Part shown: positions 39,748-51,888 of the stretch, piece by piece | Numbering within the stretch: position 1 is the first letter of the stretch | How the letters are laid out: each line of letters starts with the position of its first letter | DNA from: Georgenia muralis | GTDB lineage: Bacteria > Actinomycetota > Actinomycetes > Actinomycetales > Actinomycetaceae | NCBI RefSeq assembly: GCF_003814705.1 | Contig: NZ_RKRA01000001.1 | Coordinates: forward strand, 2,728,001 to 2,792,000 | DNA length: 64,000 bases | Direction of reading: 5' to 3' | The notes under the pieces: model-generated | What the model was told of the DNA's origin: nothing | Seen by the model: the letters and a program-made list of their open reading frames with translations, nothing else | The model's database searches: none | Position numbers and translations under genes: made by a program

Positions 39748-40955
39748 TGACCGCGACCACCGAGAACCTGACCACCGACCACTCCCGGGCCGTCGCCGAC
39801 GGCGCGCACAGCCACGGCCGCGGCGGCACCCCCGAGGCCTCCCGCGCGGACCGGAAGAGCTCCTTCGCGCTCGCCGACTTCGTCGTGCCCACCGGGCGCG
39901 AGGAGGACTGGCGCTTCAGCCCGGTCGACCGTCTCCAGCGGCTCTTCGCCGGCGCCCTCACCGGCGCCGGGCCGGTGGTCACCGCGGAGAAGGACACCGC
40001 CGTGACCGTCGAGCGCGTGGGGCGCGACGACGCCCGCCTGGGCGTGACCGGCGCCCCCGGCGACCGGGTGGCGGCCGCCGCGTGGGAGTCCTTCGGCGAG
40101 GCCACCGTCGTCACGGTCCCGCGCGGGCACGTCGATGGCCGGCACACCTACCTCGCGGTCAACGGCGACAGCGCCGACCCGGCCGCCGAGCACCTGCTCG
40201 TCGTCGCCGAGGAGCTCTCCGAGTCCCTCGTGGTCCTGGACCACTCCGGCACCGCCGAGCTCGCCCAGACCGTCGAGGTCGACGTCCGCGACGGCGCCCA
40301 CCTCACCCTGGTCTCCATCCAGGACTGGGAGGAGGGCGCGGTGCACCTGGCCGCGCACCGGATCCGCATGGGCCGCGACGCGCACCTCCGGCACATCGTC
40401 GTCACCCTCGGCGGCGACGTCGTCCGGGTCACCACCGACGCGGCGTTCACCGCGCCCGGGGCGGACGTGGAGCTGCTCGGGCTGTACTTCACCGACGCCG
40501 GCCAGCACCAGGAGCACCGGCTCTTCGTCGACCACGCGGTCCCGAGCTGCAAGTCCCGCGCCACCTACAAGGGCGCCCTGCAGGGTGACGGCGCGCACTC
40601 GGTGTGGGTGGGCGACGTCCTCATCCGCAAGGAGGCCGAGGGCACCGACACCTACGAGCTCAACCGCAACCTCGTGCTGACCGAGGGCGCACGGGCGGAC
40701 TCCGTGCCGAACCTGGAGATCGAGACCGGCGAGATCGAGGGGGCCGGGCACGCCAGCGCCACGGGCCGCTTCGACGACGAGCAGCTGTTCTACCTGCGCT
40801 CGCGCGGCATCCCCGAGGCCGACGCCCGCCGCCTCGTGGTGCGCGGCTTCTTCGCCGAGCTCATCAACCAGATCGGCGTCCCGCTCGTCCAGGAGCGCCT
40901 CATGGCGGCCATCGAGGCCGAGCTCGACAAGACCATGGAGGCCGCCGCCCGATGA
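39747..40955 (+). CDS. sufD: Fe-S cluster assembly protein SufD
   Basis: Partner of SufB in the scaffold. 402 residues. It shares with SufB the C-terminal pattern DEQLFYLRSRGIPEADARRLVVRGFFAE, and has PTGREEDWRFSPVDRLQRLF near the N-terminus and HRLFVDHAVPSCKSRATYKGAL with the conserved His and Cys. The first 35 residues are variable, with a His/Gly-rich stretch (GAHSHGRGG). It is coupled to sufB and to the Rieske gene. Confidence 0.96.
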   Translation: MTATTENLTTDHSRAVADGAHSHGRGGTPEASRADRKSSFALADFVVPTGREEDWRFSPVDRLQRLFAGALTGAGPVVTAEKDTAVTVERVGRDDARLGVTGAPGDRVAAAAWESFGEATVVTVPRGHVDGRHTYLAVNGDSADPAAEHLLVVAEELSESLVVLDHSGTAELAQTVEVDVRDGAHLTLVSIQDWEEGAVHLAAHRIRMGRDAHLRHIVVTLGGDVVRVTTDAAFTAPGADVELLGLYFTDAGQHQEHRLFVDHAVPSCKSRATYKGALQGDGAHSVWVGDVLIRKEAEGTDTYELNRNLVLTEGARADSVPNLEIETGEIEGAGHASATGRFDDEQLFYLRSRGIPEADARRLVVRGFFAELINQIGVPLVQERLMAAIEAELDKTMEAAAR

Positions 40956-41302
40956 GCGCCCAGCACGCCTGCGACACCGGCGACCTCGAGCCCGGCGAGG
41001 CCATGCGCCTCGACCTCGAGGACGCCGACGGAAGGCCCCTTCCCGTCGCGCTCGTGCGCGACGAGGACGGCGACTTCCACGCCATCTCCGACATCTGCTC
41101 CCACGGGCAGGTGAGCCTCTCGGACGGCGAAGTCGAGGGCTGCGCGATCGAGTGCTGGCTGCACGGGTCGACCTTCGACCTGCGCACCGGCCGACCCCTG
41201 AGCCTGCCGGCCACCCAGCCGGTGCCCGTCTACCCCGTGACCCTGGACGGCCCGCGTGTGCTGGTCGACGTCGACGCCCCCGTCGACGTCCCCGCCCGCT
41301 GA
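40952..41302 (+). CDS. Rieske-type ferredoxin of the suf operon
   Basis: 116 residues. The [2Fe-2S] ligands are in ICSHGQ and ECWLHG (Cys-X-His and Cys-X2-His), with spacing as in non-heme oxygenase ferredoxins. It is placed between sufD and sufC, as in many actinobacteria, overlapping sufD by ATGA. It may deliver electrons during cluster assembly; this role is inferred from context. Confidence 0.9.
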   Translation: MSAQHACDTGDLEPGEAMRLDLEDADGRPLPVALVRDEDGDFHAISDICSHGQVSLSDGEVEGCAIECWLHGSTFDLRTGRPLSLPATQPVPVYPVTLDGPRVLVDVDAPVDVPAR

Positions 41303-41329
41303 CCGCCTCGAAGAGAAGAGAAGAGACGC

Positions 41330-43907
<2,578 letters not shown>

Positions 43908-43911
<4 letters not shown>

Positions 43912-44255
43912 CCGAGACCACGAACCCCACGGCGGCCGGCCCGTCGCCCACCACCGCCGCCGACGTCGAGGAGGCTCTGCGCGACGTCATCGACCCCGAG
44001 CTCGGGATCAACGTCGTCGACCTCGGCCTCGTCTACGGCGTCACCGTGGACCAGAACAACGAGGCGATCATCGACATGACGCTGACCTCGGCCGCGTGCC
44101 CGCTGACCGACGTCATCGAGGACCAGGCCGCCGTGGCCCTCGAGGGCCTCGTCACCGGCCAGCGGATCAACTGGGTGTGGATGCCGCCGTGGGGCCCGGA
44201 GAAGATCACGCCCATCGGCCGTGAGCAGCTGCGGGCGCTCGGCTTCAACGTCTGA
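43908..44255 (+). CDS. sufT: SufT/DUF59 metal-sulfur cluster assembly factor
   Basis: 115 residues, last gene of the suf operon. The DUF59 (MIP18) core reads VEEALRDVIDPELGINVVDLGLVYGV, followed by MTLTSAACPLTDVIEDQ with the conserved Cys. It assists maturation of Fe-S proteins. The ATG follows AAGGAGGACTC, a strong ribosome site inside the end of sufU. Confidence 0.93.
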
Positions 44256-44274
44256 GATTTTTAGACGGTGTCCC

Positions 44275-44292
44275 GCTGATCGCCTGATCAGC
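44275..44292 (+). terminator. Hairpin after the suf operon
   Basis: gctgatc-gcct-gatcagc, a perfect 7-base stem 20 bases after the sufT stop. It probably marks the end of the suf transcript and lies at the edge of the accessory region. Confidence 0.45.
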
Positions 44293-44370
44293 GAAGATGC
44301 TGCCTGACCTGCGACGATACCCTTTTCCGTCGGGGACCCAGGTGGACTGAAAGGCCCTGTCAGGGCACTT

Positions 44371-44460
44371 CATTCCCCCACAGTTCCCCCACAGATCTCG
44401 GTCCGTTTGCGCAGGCCGGAGCCCAGATCGTCGGCGCTGTCGGGTGTGCGATTCCCCCAC
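44371..44460. repeat. Direct repeats before the integrase gene (possible attachment-site arms)
   Basis: ttcccccac occurs at about 44373, 44384 and 44452, twice within 20 bases, in the gap between sufT and the integrase. Repeats of this sort beside an integrase gene can be arm-type binding sites of an attachment site. The core was not found, because no second copy of the junction is visible in the window. Confidence 0.3.
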
Positions 44461-44504
44461 CAGAGGAGGTCCCGGCGGGACACCTGATGGGTGGAGGCAC
44501 ACCC

Positions 44505-45824
44505 ATGACCGAGAAGCACGGACGAAAGCGGACCTTCGGCGAGCTCGAGCGGCGCAAGAGCCGGCAGGCTGGCGCGGTCACCGGCTGGCGTGCCCGCTAC
44601 ACCGGGCCCGACCTGATGCGCCACTCGCGCAACTTCGGCGACAAGATGGCCGCCGAGGCCTGGCTCAACGCCGAGCGGCTCCTGATCGACCGCGACCTGT
44701 GGACCCCACCGCGCGACCGTGAGCGCCGCGCCCGGCTGGCTGCCCAGCGCGGGATCACGTTCGCCGAGTGGGCGGAACGATCCATCGCCGGCAAGCAGCT
44801 CCGCCCCTCGACCCGCTATCGGTACGAGCAGACACTGCGCAAACGCGTGCTGCCCGATCTCGGCGACATCCCGCTGCGGGACCTGTCGCGGTTGGACGTC
44901 ACCAACTGGTACACGAAGATGCGGGCTCAGTTGGCCGCCGAGGCGAGGGCCGCACAGCGCAAGGGCGAAGGCCGTGGGGCGGCGTTCTCCGCCTACCAGG
45001 TGCTGTCCTCGGTGCTGAACGACGCCGTCGACCACGAGCTCCTTGAAACTTCGCCGGCCCGCGTCAAGGGGGCACTGCGGTACGACGCCGTCCACGAACC
45101 CGTGGTGCTGACACCGGAGCAGATGTGGACGTTGCACGAGCTGATGCCGGACTACCTAGCAGCACTGGTGCCGTTGGCGGCGACGACCGGGCTGCGTCAC
45201 GGTGAGCTGCGGGCACTGCGGCGCCGGCACCTGGACCTGCGCGACCCGGCACGCGCCGTCGTGCAGGTGCGGGGGACCGCGGCCAACAACAGGGTCCGTG
45301 GCAGGTTCAACGAGATCGGAGAACCCAAGACGAAGGCATCCCGGCGGGACGTAGCCATCCCGTCGTTCGTCGTGCCGATCCTGCAGGCTCACCTCGAGAA
45401 TCACGCACAGCCCGGTGACGACGGCTTCGTCTTCGTCGGACGGAAAGGCGCCGTGCTGCACGCGTCCGTCGTCGAGTCGAACTGGCAGACCGTGCGCAAG
45501 CAGGTGGGATTGGACGACCTGCACATCCACGACCTGCGGCACACGGCGCTGACATGGGCCGCGCGTTCGGGTGCGACGTTGGCTGAGCTGATGGCGATCG
45601 CGGGCCACAAGAACCCCACCATCGCGCTGCGCTATCAGCACATCGGCGACGAGGAACGTCGCCACGCCATCGCCGAGAAGGTGGGGGCGGCCTTCACCGA
45701 CGAGCTCGCCCAGCGGCGTGCTCGGCGTGTGACGGGCGTGGAAGGGGTTGCGCGGTCGGTGGGCTCAGGCGGACAGGGAGGGCCCCAAGGGGCAGGGGCG
45801 CACACCTCCGATGTGACGGACTGA
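44505..45824 (+). CDS. Tyrosine site-specific recombinase (integrase)
   Basis: 439 residues from ATG 44505, preceded by GGAGG; an ATG 18 bases earlier is less well placed. The N-terminal AP2-like/arm-binding region (GAVTGWRARYTGPDLMRHSRNFGDK) is followed by a SAM-like core-binding domain (ITFAEWAERSIAG...YRYEQTLRKRVLPDLG). The catalytic residues are Arg in TTGLRHGELRAL (near 230), HDLRHT (near 342), GHKN (near 367) and Tyr in ALRYQHI (near 377). This is the typical integrase of actinobacterial integrative elements and pSAM2-like plasmids. The last 45 residues are a Gly-rich tail. Confidence 0.93.
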   Translation: MTEKHGRKRTFGELERRKSRQAGAVTGWRARYTGPDLMRHSRNFGDKMAAEAWLNAERLLIDRDLWTPPRDRERRARLAAQRGITFAEWAERSIAGKQLRPSTRYRYEQTLRKRVLPDLGDIPLRDLSRLDVTNWYTKMRAQLAAEARAAQRKGEGRGAAFSAYQVLSSVLNDAVDHELLETSPARVKGALRYDAVHEPVVLTPEQMWTLHELMPDYLAALVPLAATTGLRHGELRALRRRHLDLRDPARAVVQVRGTAANNRVRGRFNEIGEPKTKASRRDVAIPSFVVPILQAHLENHAQPGDDGFVFVGRKGAVLHASVVESNWQTVRKQVGLDDLHIHDLRHTALTWAARSGATLAELMAIAGHKNPTIALRYQHIGDEERRHAIAEKVGAAFTDELAQRRARRVTGVEGVARSVGSGGQGGPQGAGAHTSDVTD

Positions 45825-45857
45825 CAATGCGGTCCACACACCACCAGGAGGCACCAG

Positions 45858-46070
45858 ATGGGCACGAATCGTCCGGCGACCACGCGGGTGCCGAGCGGCA
45901 AGCTCGTCGCACTCGCCGACGCCGCTGCAGAGTTCAGCGTCTGTACCAAGACAATCCGGCGACGCATCGCCGACGGCACGGTCACCGGATACAAGGTCGG
46001 CCGCGTCATCCGGGTCGACCTCGAGGAGCTCCGCCGGGCGCTCGTCATCAAGATCCCGACGGCGCGGTGA
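45858..46070 (+). CDS. Excisionase-like helix-turn-helix protein
   Basis: 70 residues starting after a strong GGAGG. The MerR/Xis-type winged helix is LVALADAAAEFSVCTKTIRRRIADGTVTGYKVGRVIRVDLEELRRAL, the domain used by small excisionases. Placed 33 bases after the integrase and on the same strand, it probably directs integrase toward excision. Confidence 0.82.
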   Translation: MGTNRPATTRVPSGKLVALADAAAEFSVCTKTIRRRIADGTVTGYKVGRVIRVDLEELRRALVIKIPTAR

Positions 46071-46193
46071 AAGCCGCGCCCGGCGTCTCGTCCTTCAAGG
46101 TCACGAGGCAGCACCCGCCCCGGTGACCGCCGAGATCATCGAGTCACTCGCTCCTCGTGACAGCGGCAACGACGAGAGGTGAACGCCGGACGT

Positions 46194-46398
46194 GGTGGTG
46201 AGGAGTCCTCACCACCGTTCTCTTCCCCCGAGGTGCCGTCTCCACTGAAGCGCACTTGGCGGGGGTGGTGGCCGCGTTCGCGGTGGTGACGAGTCGTCAC
46301 CACCGTTCTCTTCCCCCGAGGTCGGCGTCTCCACCAAAGCGGGTCGCCTGCCCGGCGGACGGCTGTGCGTCCGCGGTCGTGATGACTCATCACCACCG
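46194..46398. repeat. Three spaced palindromes with compensating changes
   Basis: Three copies of a 23-25 base dyad centred at 46205, 46293 and 46386. The arms are ggtggtgagga/tcctcaccacc, cggtggtgacga/tcgtcaccaccg and cggtcgtgatga/tcatcaccaccg. The base that differs between left arms (G, C, T) is matched by the complementary base in the right arm. A conserved downstream block (caccaccgttctcttccccc, changed slightly in copy three) follows each. The spacing is 88 and 93 bases. The region has no gene; a protein-binding or hairpin role in the mobile element is inferred. Confidence 0.8.
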
Positions 46399-46511
46399 TC
46401 TGTTCCCCCGCGGTGGCCGGCGTCGGCGTGCATCGCGTTGCTGGTGTCCGGCTCGCGTGTGCGATCTCGGGTTGCATGGGACTTACTCTCGCGTGGGTGC
46501 GTTGCCGAGAA

Positions 46512-46602
46512 CGTACGGGGTGGCTGACCCCGTACGCACCCCGTACGCACCCCGTACGCACCATGACGGCGCATATCGGCCCAGGTCAGGGTGCGTACGG
46601 GG
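46512..46602. repeat. 11-bp iterons with flanking inverted copies
   Basis: accccgtacgc is repeated three times head to tail without gaps at 46527-46559. Inverted copies matching 10 of 11 bases lie on each side (46512-46521 and 46593-46602). It lies 315 bases before the relaxase start. The arrangement resembles a transfer origin or replication iteron cluster. The remaining stretch to 46916 shows no clear gene. Confidence 0.75.
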
Positions 46603-46916
46603 AGAAGGTCGGCGTGTGTTGGTGACCGGACTGAAGTTCCCTCCTCTCCGCCTTCTTGCGGTAGCTCGTCGACCAGCGCGCCCATGCCGGCAAACGGCGC
46701 CCGAGAAGGCCTGTTCGACTACCAGGTGTGCCGCCCACGCCAGAGGCCAAGCCACCGTGTCTGCCGGACGTCCGGCGCCGACCGGAGACGCGGTGGCGGA
46801 GCCGACCCCTGCGTGGACGGCTCGCCTGCGTCTTCGGCCACTCGGTCGGCGTGGTTCGAGACGGCCTCGTGGTTGTGGTCTTCACACCTCTGGCACCCGA
46901 GGCGCACCTGGTGGGT

Positions 46917-49900
46917 GTGACGGTCTCGATGAGGGTGGTCTCGGCGGGCAAGGGGTACGGGTACCTGCTCCGGTCGGTCGTGCGGGGCGACGGGGACGCC
47001 GCCCGGGCGACCGCGCTCACGCGGTACTTCGCCGAGGCCGGCACCCCGCCGGGGGTGTGGCTGGGAAAGGGCGTCGCGTACTTCGGAACCGGCGAGCTGC
47101 GCCCGGGCATGACGGTGACACCCGAGCAGCTGCAGACGCTGCTGGGCCGCGGCAACGACCCCGTCACCGGGGAGAGCCTCGGCCTGCCGTTTCGGGAGTA
47201 CCCGTCCGTGGCGGAGCGCACGGCGGCGCTGACCGCGCGGGTGGACCGGTTCCTGCCGGCGGGGGAGTTCGAAGCCGAGGTGACTCGGATCCAGGCCGAG
47301 CAGGCCGTCCGCGGGTCGCAGACCGCAACCGCCGGCTTCGACCTGACGTTCTCCGTCCCGAAGTCGGTGTCCGTGCTGTGGGGCCTGGCGGACGCGAACA
47401 CCCAGGAGCTGATCGTCGCGGCGCACCATGTCGCCGTGACCGAGGTGCTCGACCTGTTCGAGCGGGAGGTCGCCGCGACCCGCACCGGCCACGCCGGGAT
47501 CGCGCAGGTGCCGGTCGTCGGGGTCGCCGCGGCGGCGTACGACCACTGGGACTCGCGCGCGAACGACCCGCAGCTCCACACGCACGTGGTGGTGTCGAAC
47601 AAGGTCATGGCCGCCCATGACGGGCGGTGGCGGACCCTGGACTCCCGGGCCGTCCACCACGCAATCGTCGCGTTGTCTGAGCACTACAACGCCGTACTGG
47701 CCGACCGGCTCACCGGCACGTTCGGGCTGTCCTGGGAGCGGCGCGAACGCGGTGAGGACCGCACCGGCCAGTGGGAGATCCGCGGCGTCAGTGAAGCCCT
47801 GATCGGTGAGTTCTCCAGCCGGGCCCGGGCGATCGACGTCGCCACCGACGCGAAGATCACCGCCTACGTGGCCGAGCACGGCCACCGCCCCACCGGGCGG
47901 CGGATCGTCCAGCTGCGTGCGGAGGCCACCCTGGACACCCGCCCCGAGAAGACCATCCGCGCCCTGTCTGAGCTGACTGCCGAGTGGCGGACACGCGCGC
48001 AGCAGATCCTCCGGGGTGACCCGACCGAGTGGACACGCACTCTCACCACCCGAGAGCCGGCGCGGGCGCTCACCTTGGAGTCGGTGCCGATGTTCCTGAT
48101 CGACCAGGCCGCCGCCGACGTCGTGGACGCCGTGTCGGACCGACGGTCGACCTGGCGGCACTGGAACCTGTGGGCCGAGGCGTCGCGCCGCACCATGGGC
48201 TGGCGCTTCGCCACCGCCGCGGACCGCGAACAGGCGGTCGCGCTCATCACCGACGCCGCCACCCGGCGGTCGGTGGTCTTGACGCCCGCCGAGGTCGCCA
48301 CCACCCCGACCGGGATGCGGGGCGGCGACGGCACCAGCACCCTGCGGCCCCGGCACTCCATGTACTACTCGAGCGAGCGGCTGCTCGCCGCGGAGGACCG
48401 GCTGCTCACCCTGGCCGAGGACCGCACCTCGTCCCTTGTCGTCGCTGGCCACGTCGTCGAGACCGTGACTGGCGGCCGGGGTGGCGGTGCGGTGGTCGAC
48501 GGCGAGCAGGCCGCCGCGCTCGCCCGTGTCCTGTCCTCGGGGCGGCGGCTGGACGTGCTGGTCGGTCCGGCCGGGGCCGGGAAGTCCACCGCGATGGCCG
48601 CCCTGGCCGGTGCCTGGACCGCGGCGCACGGGCCCGGGTCCGTGGTCGGGATGGCGCCGTCGGCCGCCGCCGCGCAGGTGCTCGCCCAGGACATCGGCCT
48701 CGGGTGCGACAACACCGCCAAGTGGGTCCACGACCACGCCCGCGGCAGGGCGGACTTCCGCCCACGCCAGCTCGTCATCCTCGACGAGGCCACCCTCGCC
48801 TCCACCCGCACCGTGGAGACCATCGCCACCCGCGCAGGAGAGGTCGGGGCGAAGGTCGTGCTCGTCGGCGATCCGGCCCAGCTCCAGTCCGTCGACGCCG
48901 GCGGAGCATTCAACATGCTCGTCCAGGCCCGCGACGGCGACCTGGCACAGCTGGTGGAGGTGCGGCGCTTCGTCCACGAGTGGGAGAAGCACGCCTCCCT
49001 CGCCCTGCGTGACGGCGACCCGACCGCGATCGACGCGTACGCCGCCCACCGCCGCATCCTCGAGGGCACCACCGAGGCCATGGTCGACGCCGCCTACCAG
49101 GCGTGGCAGCACGAGCTGCAGACGGGGATGTCGTCCATCCTGGTGACCGAGGCTGCGGAGTCCGTGCGGCAGCTTAACGAGCGGGCCCGCGCCGAACGCA
49201 TCCAGGCGGGCGTCACGTCCACGCTGCGCGAGGTCGGGCTGCGGGAGGAGGCTCGCGCGTCGGTGGGTGATGTGGTCATCACGCGCCGCAACGACCGGCG
49301 CCTGCGCACCAGCGAAGGCACCTGGGTCCGCAACGGCGACCGCTGGACCGTCACCCACGTCGGCCGCGACGGGACGCTCGACGTCCACCGAGCCGCCGAC
49401 CTTGCTGGCGCGAGCGTGAGGCTGCCGGCCGGGTACGTCGCCAGGCACGTCGACCTCGGCTACGCCGTCACCGCCCACCGCGCCCAGGGCCTGACCGTCG
49501 ACACCGCGCACGTGGTCGTCTCTCCGTCGACCACCCGCGAGAACCTGTACGTGTCGATGACCCGCGGCCGCCACGCCAACACCGCCTACGTCGCCCTCGA
49601 CCAGCCCGATCCCCTCCACGCCACCCCGGCCGAGACCGGCACTTCCGCCCGCACGGTGCTGTTCGGGGTGCTCAACCACTCCGGGCTCGAGCTCTCCGCC
49701 CACCAGACCACCACCGCCGAACAGGAACGCTGGACCGGCATCGCCCAGCTCGCCGCCGAGTACGAGACCATCGCCACCACCACCCAGCAGGACCGCTGGA
49801 CCCGGCTCGTCACCGACACTCTCACCGGCGCGGGCGGGCTCACGACGGCCGAAGCCGCCCAGGCCACTGAGTCTGAGGCCTTCACCGTCCTCACCGCCGA

Positions 49901-50507
49901 GCTGCGCCGCGCCGAGGCCAACCACCACGACGTCGACACCCTCCTGCCGCGCCTCGTCGCCCAGCGCACCCTGCTCGACGCCGACGACATCGCCGCCGTC
50001 CTCACCGCCCGCCTCGCCCGAGCCACGGCGCGGCCCGCTCCCGGGACGACCCCAGATCTCGTCGCCGGCATCTTCCCCGCCGCGTCCGGGCCGATGCCCG
50101 CCGACTTCGCCCGCGCCCTGGCCGAACGCCGCCAGCTCATCGAGACCCGCGCTCAAACCCTCGCCGAAGCCGCGGTTCGCGACCGGGCAGCCTGGGTGTC
50201 CCGCATCGGAGGGAGGCCGCACAGTGCCGGCGACCGGGAACGGTGGCTGGCCGAGCTGGCCGTCATCGCCGCCTACCGCGACCGGTACGCCATCACCAGC
50301 CCCGCACCGCTCGGCGCCTCCACCCAGACCCTCGCCCAGGGACGCGACCGGCACCGAGCCGCCCAAGCCCTTCACCGCGCCCATATCGGCTCTTCGGGGG
50401 ATTGTCCGAACAACGGTGTAAGTGGCTCGACACGCCGACCGGCTGGTTGGCGAGGAGGGGTCAGTGATGACCGAAACACTGGCGGGCGTGAGCCCATCGA
50501 GTACTGA
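46917..50507 (+). CDS. MobF-family relaxase-helicase (TraA/TrwC-like), C-terminus altered
   Basis: Nicks and unwinds DNA for conjugative transfer. 1196 residues from the GTG at 46917 (VTVSMRVVSAGKGYGYLL, the usual N-terminus). The relaxase domain has the metal-binding HTHVVVSN near residue 221 and FDLTFSVPKSVSVLWGLA. The helicase domain has Walker A VGPAGAGKST near residue 551, Walker B LVILDEATLAS, VLVGDPAQLQSVDAGGAF, AVTAHRAQGLTVD and ENLYVSMTRGRHAN. The last 38 residues or so (after HRAHIG) are read from an IS256-type element, so the natural C-terminus is lost, but both enzyme domains are whole. The repeats at 46194-46602 may be its origin of transfer. Confidence 0.9.
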   Translation: MTVSMRVVSAGKGYGYLLRSVVRGDGDAARATALTRYFAEAGTPPGVWLGKGVAYFGTGELRPGMTVTPEQLQTLLGRGNDPVTGESLGLPFREYPSVAERTAALTARVDRFLPAGEFEAEVTRIQAEQAVRGSQTATAGFDLTFSVPKSVSVLWGLADANTQELIVAAHHVAVTEVLDLFEREVAATRTGHAGIAQVPVVGVAAAAYDHWDSRANDPQLHTHVVVSNKVMAAHDGRWRTLDSRAVHHAIVALSEHYNAVLADRLTGTFGLSWERRERGEDRTGQWEIRGVSEALIGEFSSRARAIDVATDAKITAYVAEHGHRPTGRRIVQLRAEATLDTRPEKTIRALSELTAEWRTRAQQILRGDPTEWTRTLTTREPARALTLESVPMFLIDQAAADVVDAVSDRRSTWRHWNLWAEASRRTMGWRFATAADREQAVALITDAATRRSVVLTPAEVATTPTGMRGGDGTSTLRPRHSMYYSSERLLAAEDRLLTLAEDRTSSLVVAGHVVETVTGGRGGGAVVDGEQAAALARVLSSGRRLDVLVGPAGAGKSTAMAALAGAWTAAHGPGSVVGMAPSAAAAQVLAQDIGLGCDNTAKWVHDHARGRADFRPRQLVILDEATLASTRTVETIATRAGEVGAKVVLVGDPAQLQSVDAGGAFNMLVQARDGDLAQLVEVRRFVHEWEKHASLALRDGDPTAIDAYAAHRRILEGTTEAMVDAAYQAWQHELQTGMSSILVTEAAESVRQLNERARAERIQAGVTSTLREVGLREEARASVGDVVITRRNDRRLRTSEGTWVRNGDRWTVTHVGRDGTLDVHRAADLAGASVRLPAGYVARHVDLGYAVTAHRAQGLTVDTAHVVVSPSTTRENLYVSMTRGRHANTAYVALDQPDPLHATPAETGTSARTVLFGVLNHSGLELSAHQTTTAEQERWTGIAQLAAEYETIATTTQQDRWTRLVTDTLTGAGGLTTAEAAQATESEAFTVLTAELRRAEANHHDVDTLLPRLVAQRTLLDADDIAAVLTARLARATARPAPGTTPDLVAGIFPAASGPMPADFARALAERRQLIETRAQTLAEAAVRDRAAWVSRIGGRPHSAGDRERWLAELAVIAAYRDRYAITSPAPLGASTQTLAQGRDRHRAAQALHRAHIGSSGDCPNNGVSGSTRRPAGWRGGVSDDRNTGGREPIEY

Positions 50508-51888
50508 GGAGCTGCTCGAGCAGCCCTCGCTCGCGGAGGCGGCCGTGGCCGGCGCCGCGGGCAGCGAAGATGTCGACGGTCCTGGTGAACTGGCAGAGCC
50601 CTCGACGGAAGAACTCGGTATTGCCCGAGAGCTGGTTCGTTCAGCTCGGGCGCGTGGGGTCGCGATGACCGGGCCGGGCGGGATGCTCAAGGCGTTGACC
50701 AAGATGGTGATTGAGACCGCCCTGGGCGAAGAGCTGACCGATCACCTCGGCTATGAGAAGCACGAGCCGACCGGCCGCGGGAGTGGCAACTCCCGCAACG
50801 GGGACCGGGTCAACACGGTGCTGACCGACAACGTCGGACTGGTGCAGATCGAGGTTCCTCGGGACCGCGACGGCACCTTCGACCCCGTCATCGTCAAGAA
50901 GCGCCAATGGCGTCTCGGTGGGGTCGACACGATCGTGCTGTCGTTGGTCGCCAAGGGGTTGACCACCGGCGAGGTCTCAGCGCACTTAGAGGAGATCTAC
51001 GGCGCCTCGCTGAGCAAGGACACGATCAGTCGGATCACCGACCGGGTGCTGACCGAGATGACCGACTGGGCGGCGCGGCCGCTGGAGAAGGTCTACGCCG
51101 CGGTGTTCATCGACGCCATCTACGTCAAGGTCCGCGACGGCCAGGTCGCCAACCGGCCCTTCTACGCGGCCATCGGCGTCGACCTGGCCGGCCACAAGGA
51201 CGTCCTCGGAATCTGGGCCGGCGCCGGTGGCGGGGAGTCGGCGAAGTTCTGGCTGCAGGTCCTCTCGGAGCCGAAGAACCGGGGCGTCGAGGATGTGTTC
51301 TTCGTCGTCTGCGACCGTCTCAAGGGGCTGCCGGACTCGGTCGGTGCGGTGGTTCCCCAGGCGGTGGTGCAGACCTGCATCATCCACCTGATCCGCAACA
51401 CCTTCCGAAATGCCTCGAAGAAGTACTGGGGCCAGATCGCTACCGACCTCAAGCCGATCTACCGAGCCCCCTCACGGGAGGCCGGGTGGGCGGCGTTTGA
51501 GAAGTTCGAGCAGAAGTGGGACAAGCCCTACCCAGCGATCGGGCAGCTGTGGCGCAGACGCCTGGGAGCAGTTCGTGCCGTTCTTGGACTGCGACGCCGA
51601 GATCCGCACCGTGCTGTGCTCGACGAACGCGATCGAGTCGTGTCGCTGAACGCCCGCTACCGGCGCGCGGTCACCGTCCGGGGCCACCTCCCGACCGAGC
51701 AGGCGGCGATGAAGTGTCTCTACCTGGTGACTAGGTCACTGGACCCCAAAGGAACCGGGCAGACACGATGGACCGTGCGCTGGAAGCCAGCGCTCAACGC
51801 ATTCGCGATCACCTTCGGCGATCGGATGCCTAAGGGCAGAGAACCACTGATGAGGACCGCTGCATACACCGTTAGTCGGACAGACCCC
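50396..51888 (+). mobile_element. IS256-family insertion sequence, decayed
   Basis: About 1490 bp. The left end (ggggattgtccgaacaacgg...) and the right end read inward (ggggtctgtccgactaacgg...) match over about 24 bases, ending in the shared aacggtgta. No target duplication was found (left flank gctcttcg, right flank gcgagcgg), suggesting a deletion or rearrangement after insertion. It cuts off the relaxase gene. Its transposase gene is damaged. Confidence 0.8.

Noticed and set aside
46194-46398. CRISPR-like array in the mobile region
   Set aside because: Only three copies, with related rather than unique intervening sequence and no cas genes nearby.
46719-50702. 1327-codon open frame on the minus strand opposite the relaxase
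   Set aside because: The plus strand encodes clear relaxase and helicase motifs; the antisense frame is compositionally odd and crosses the IS boundary without a change.
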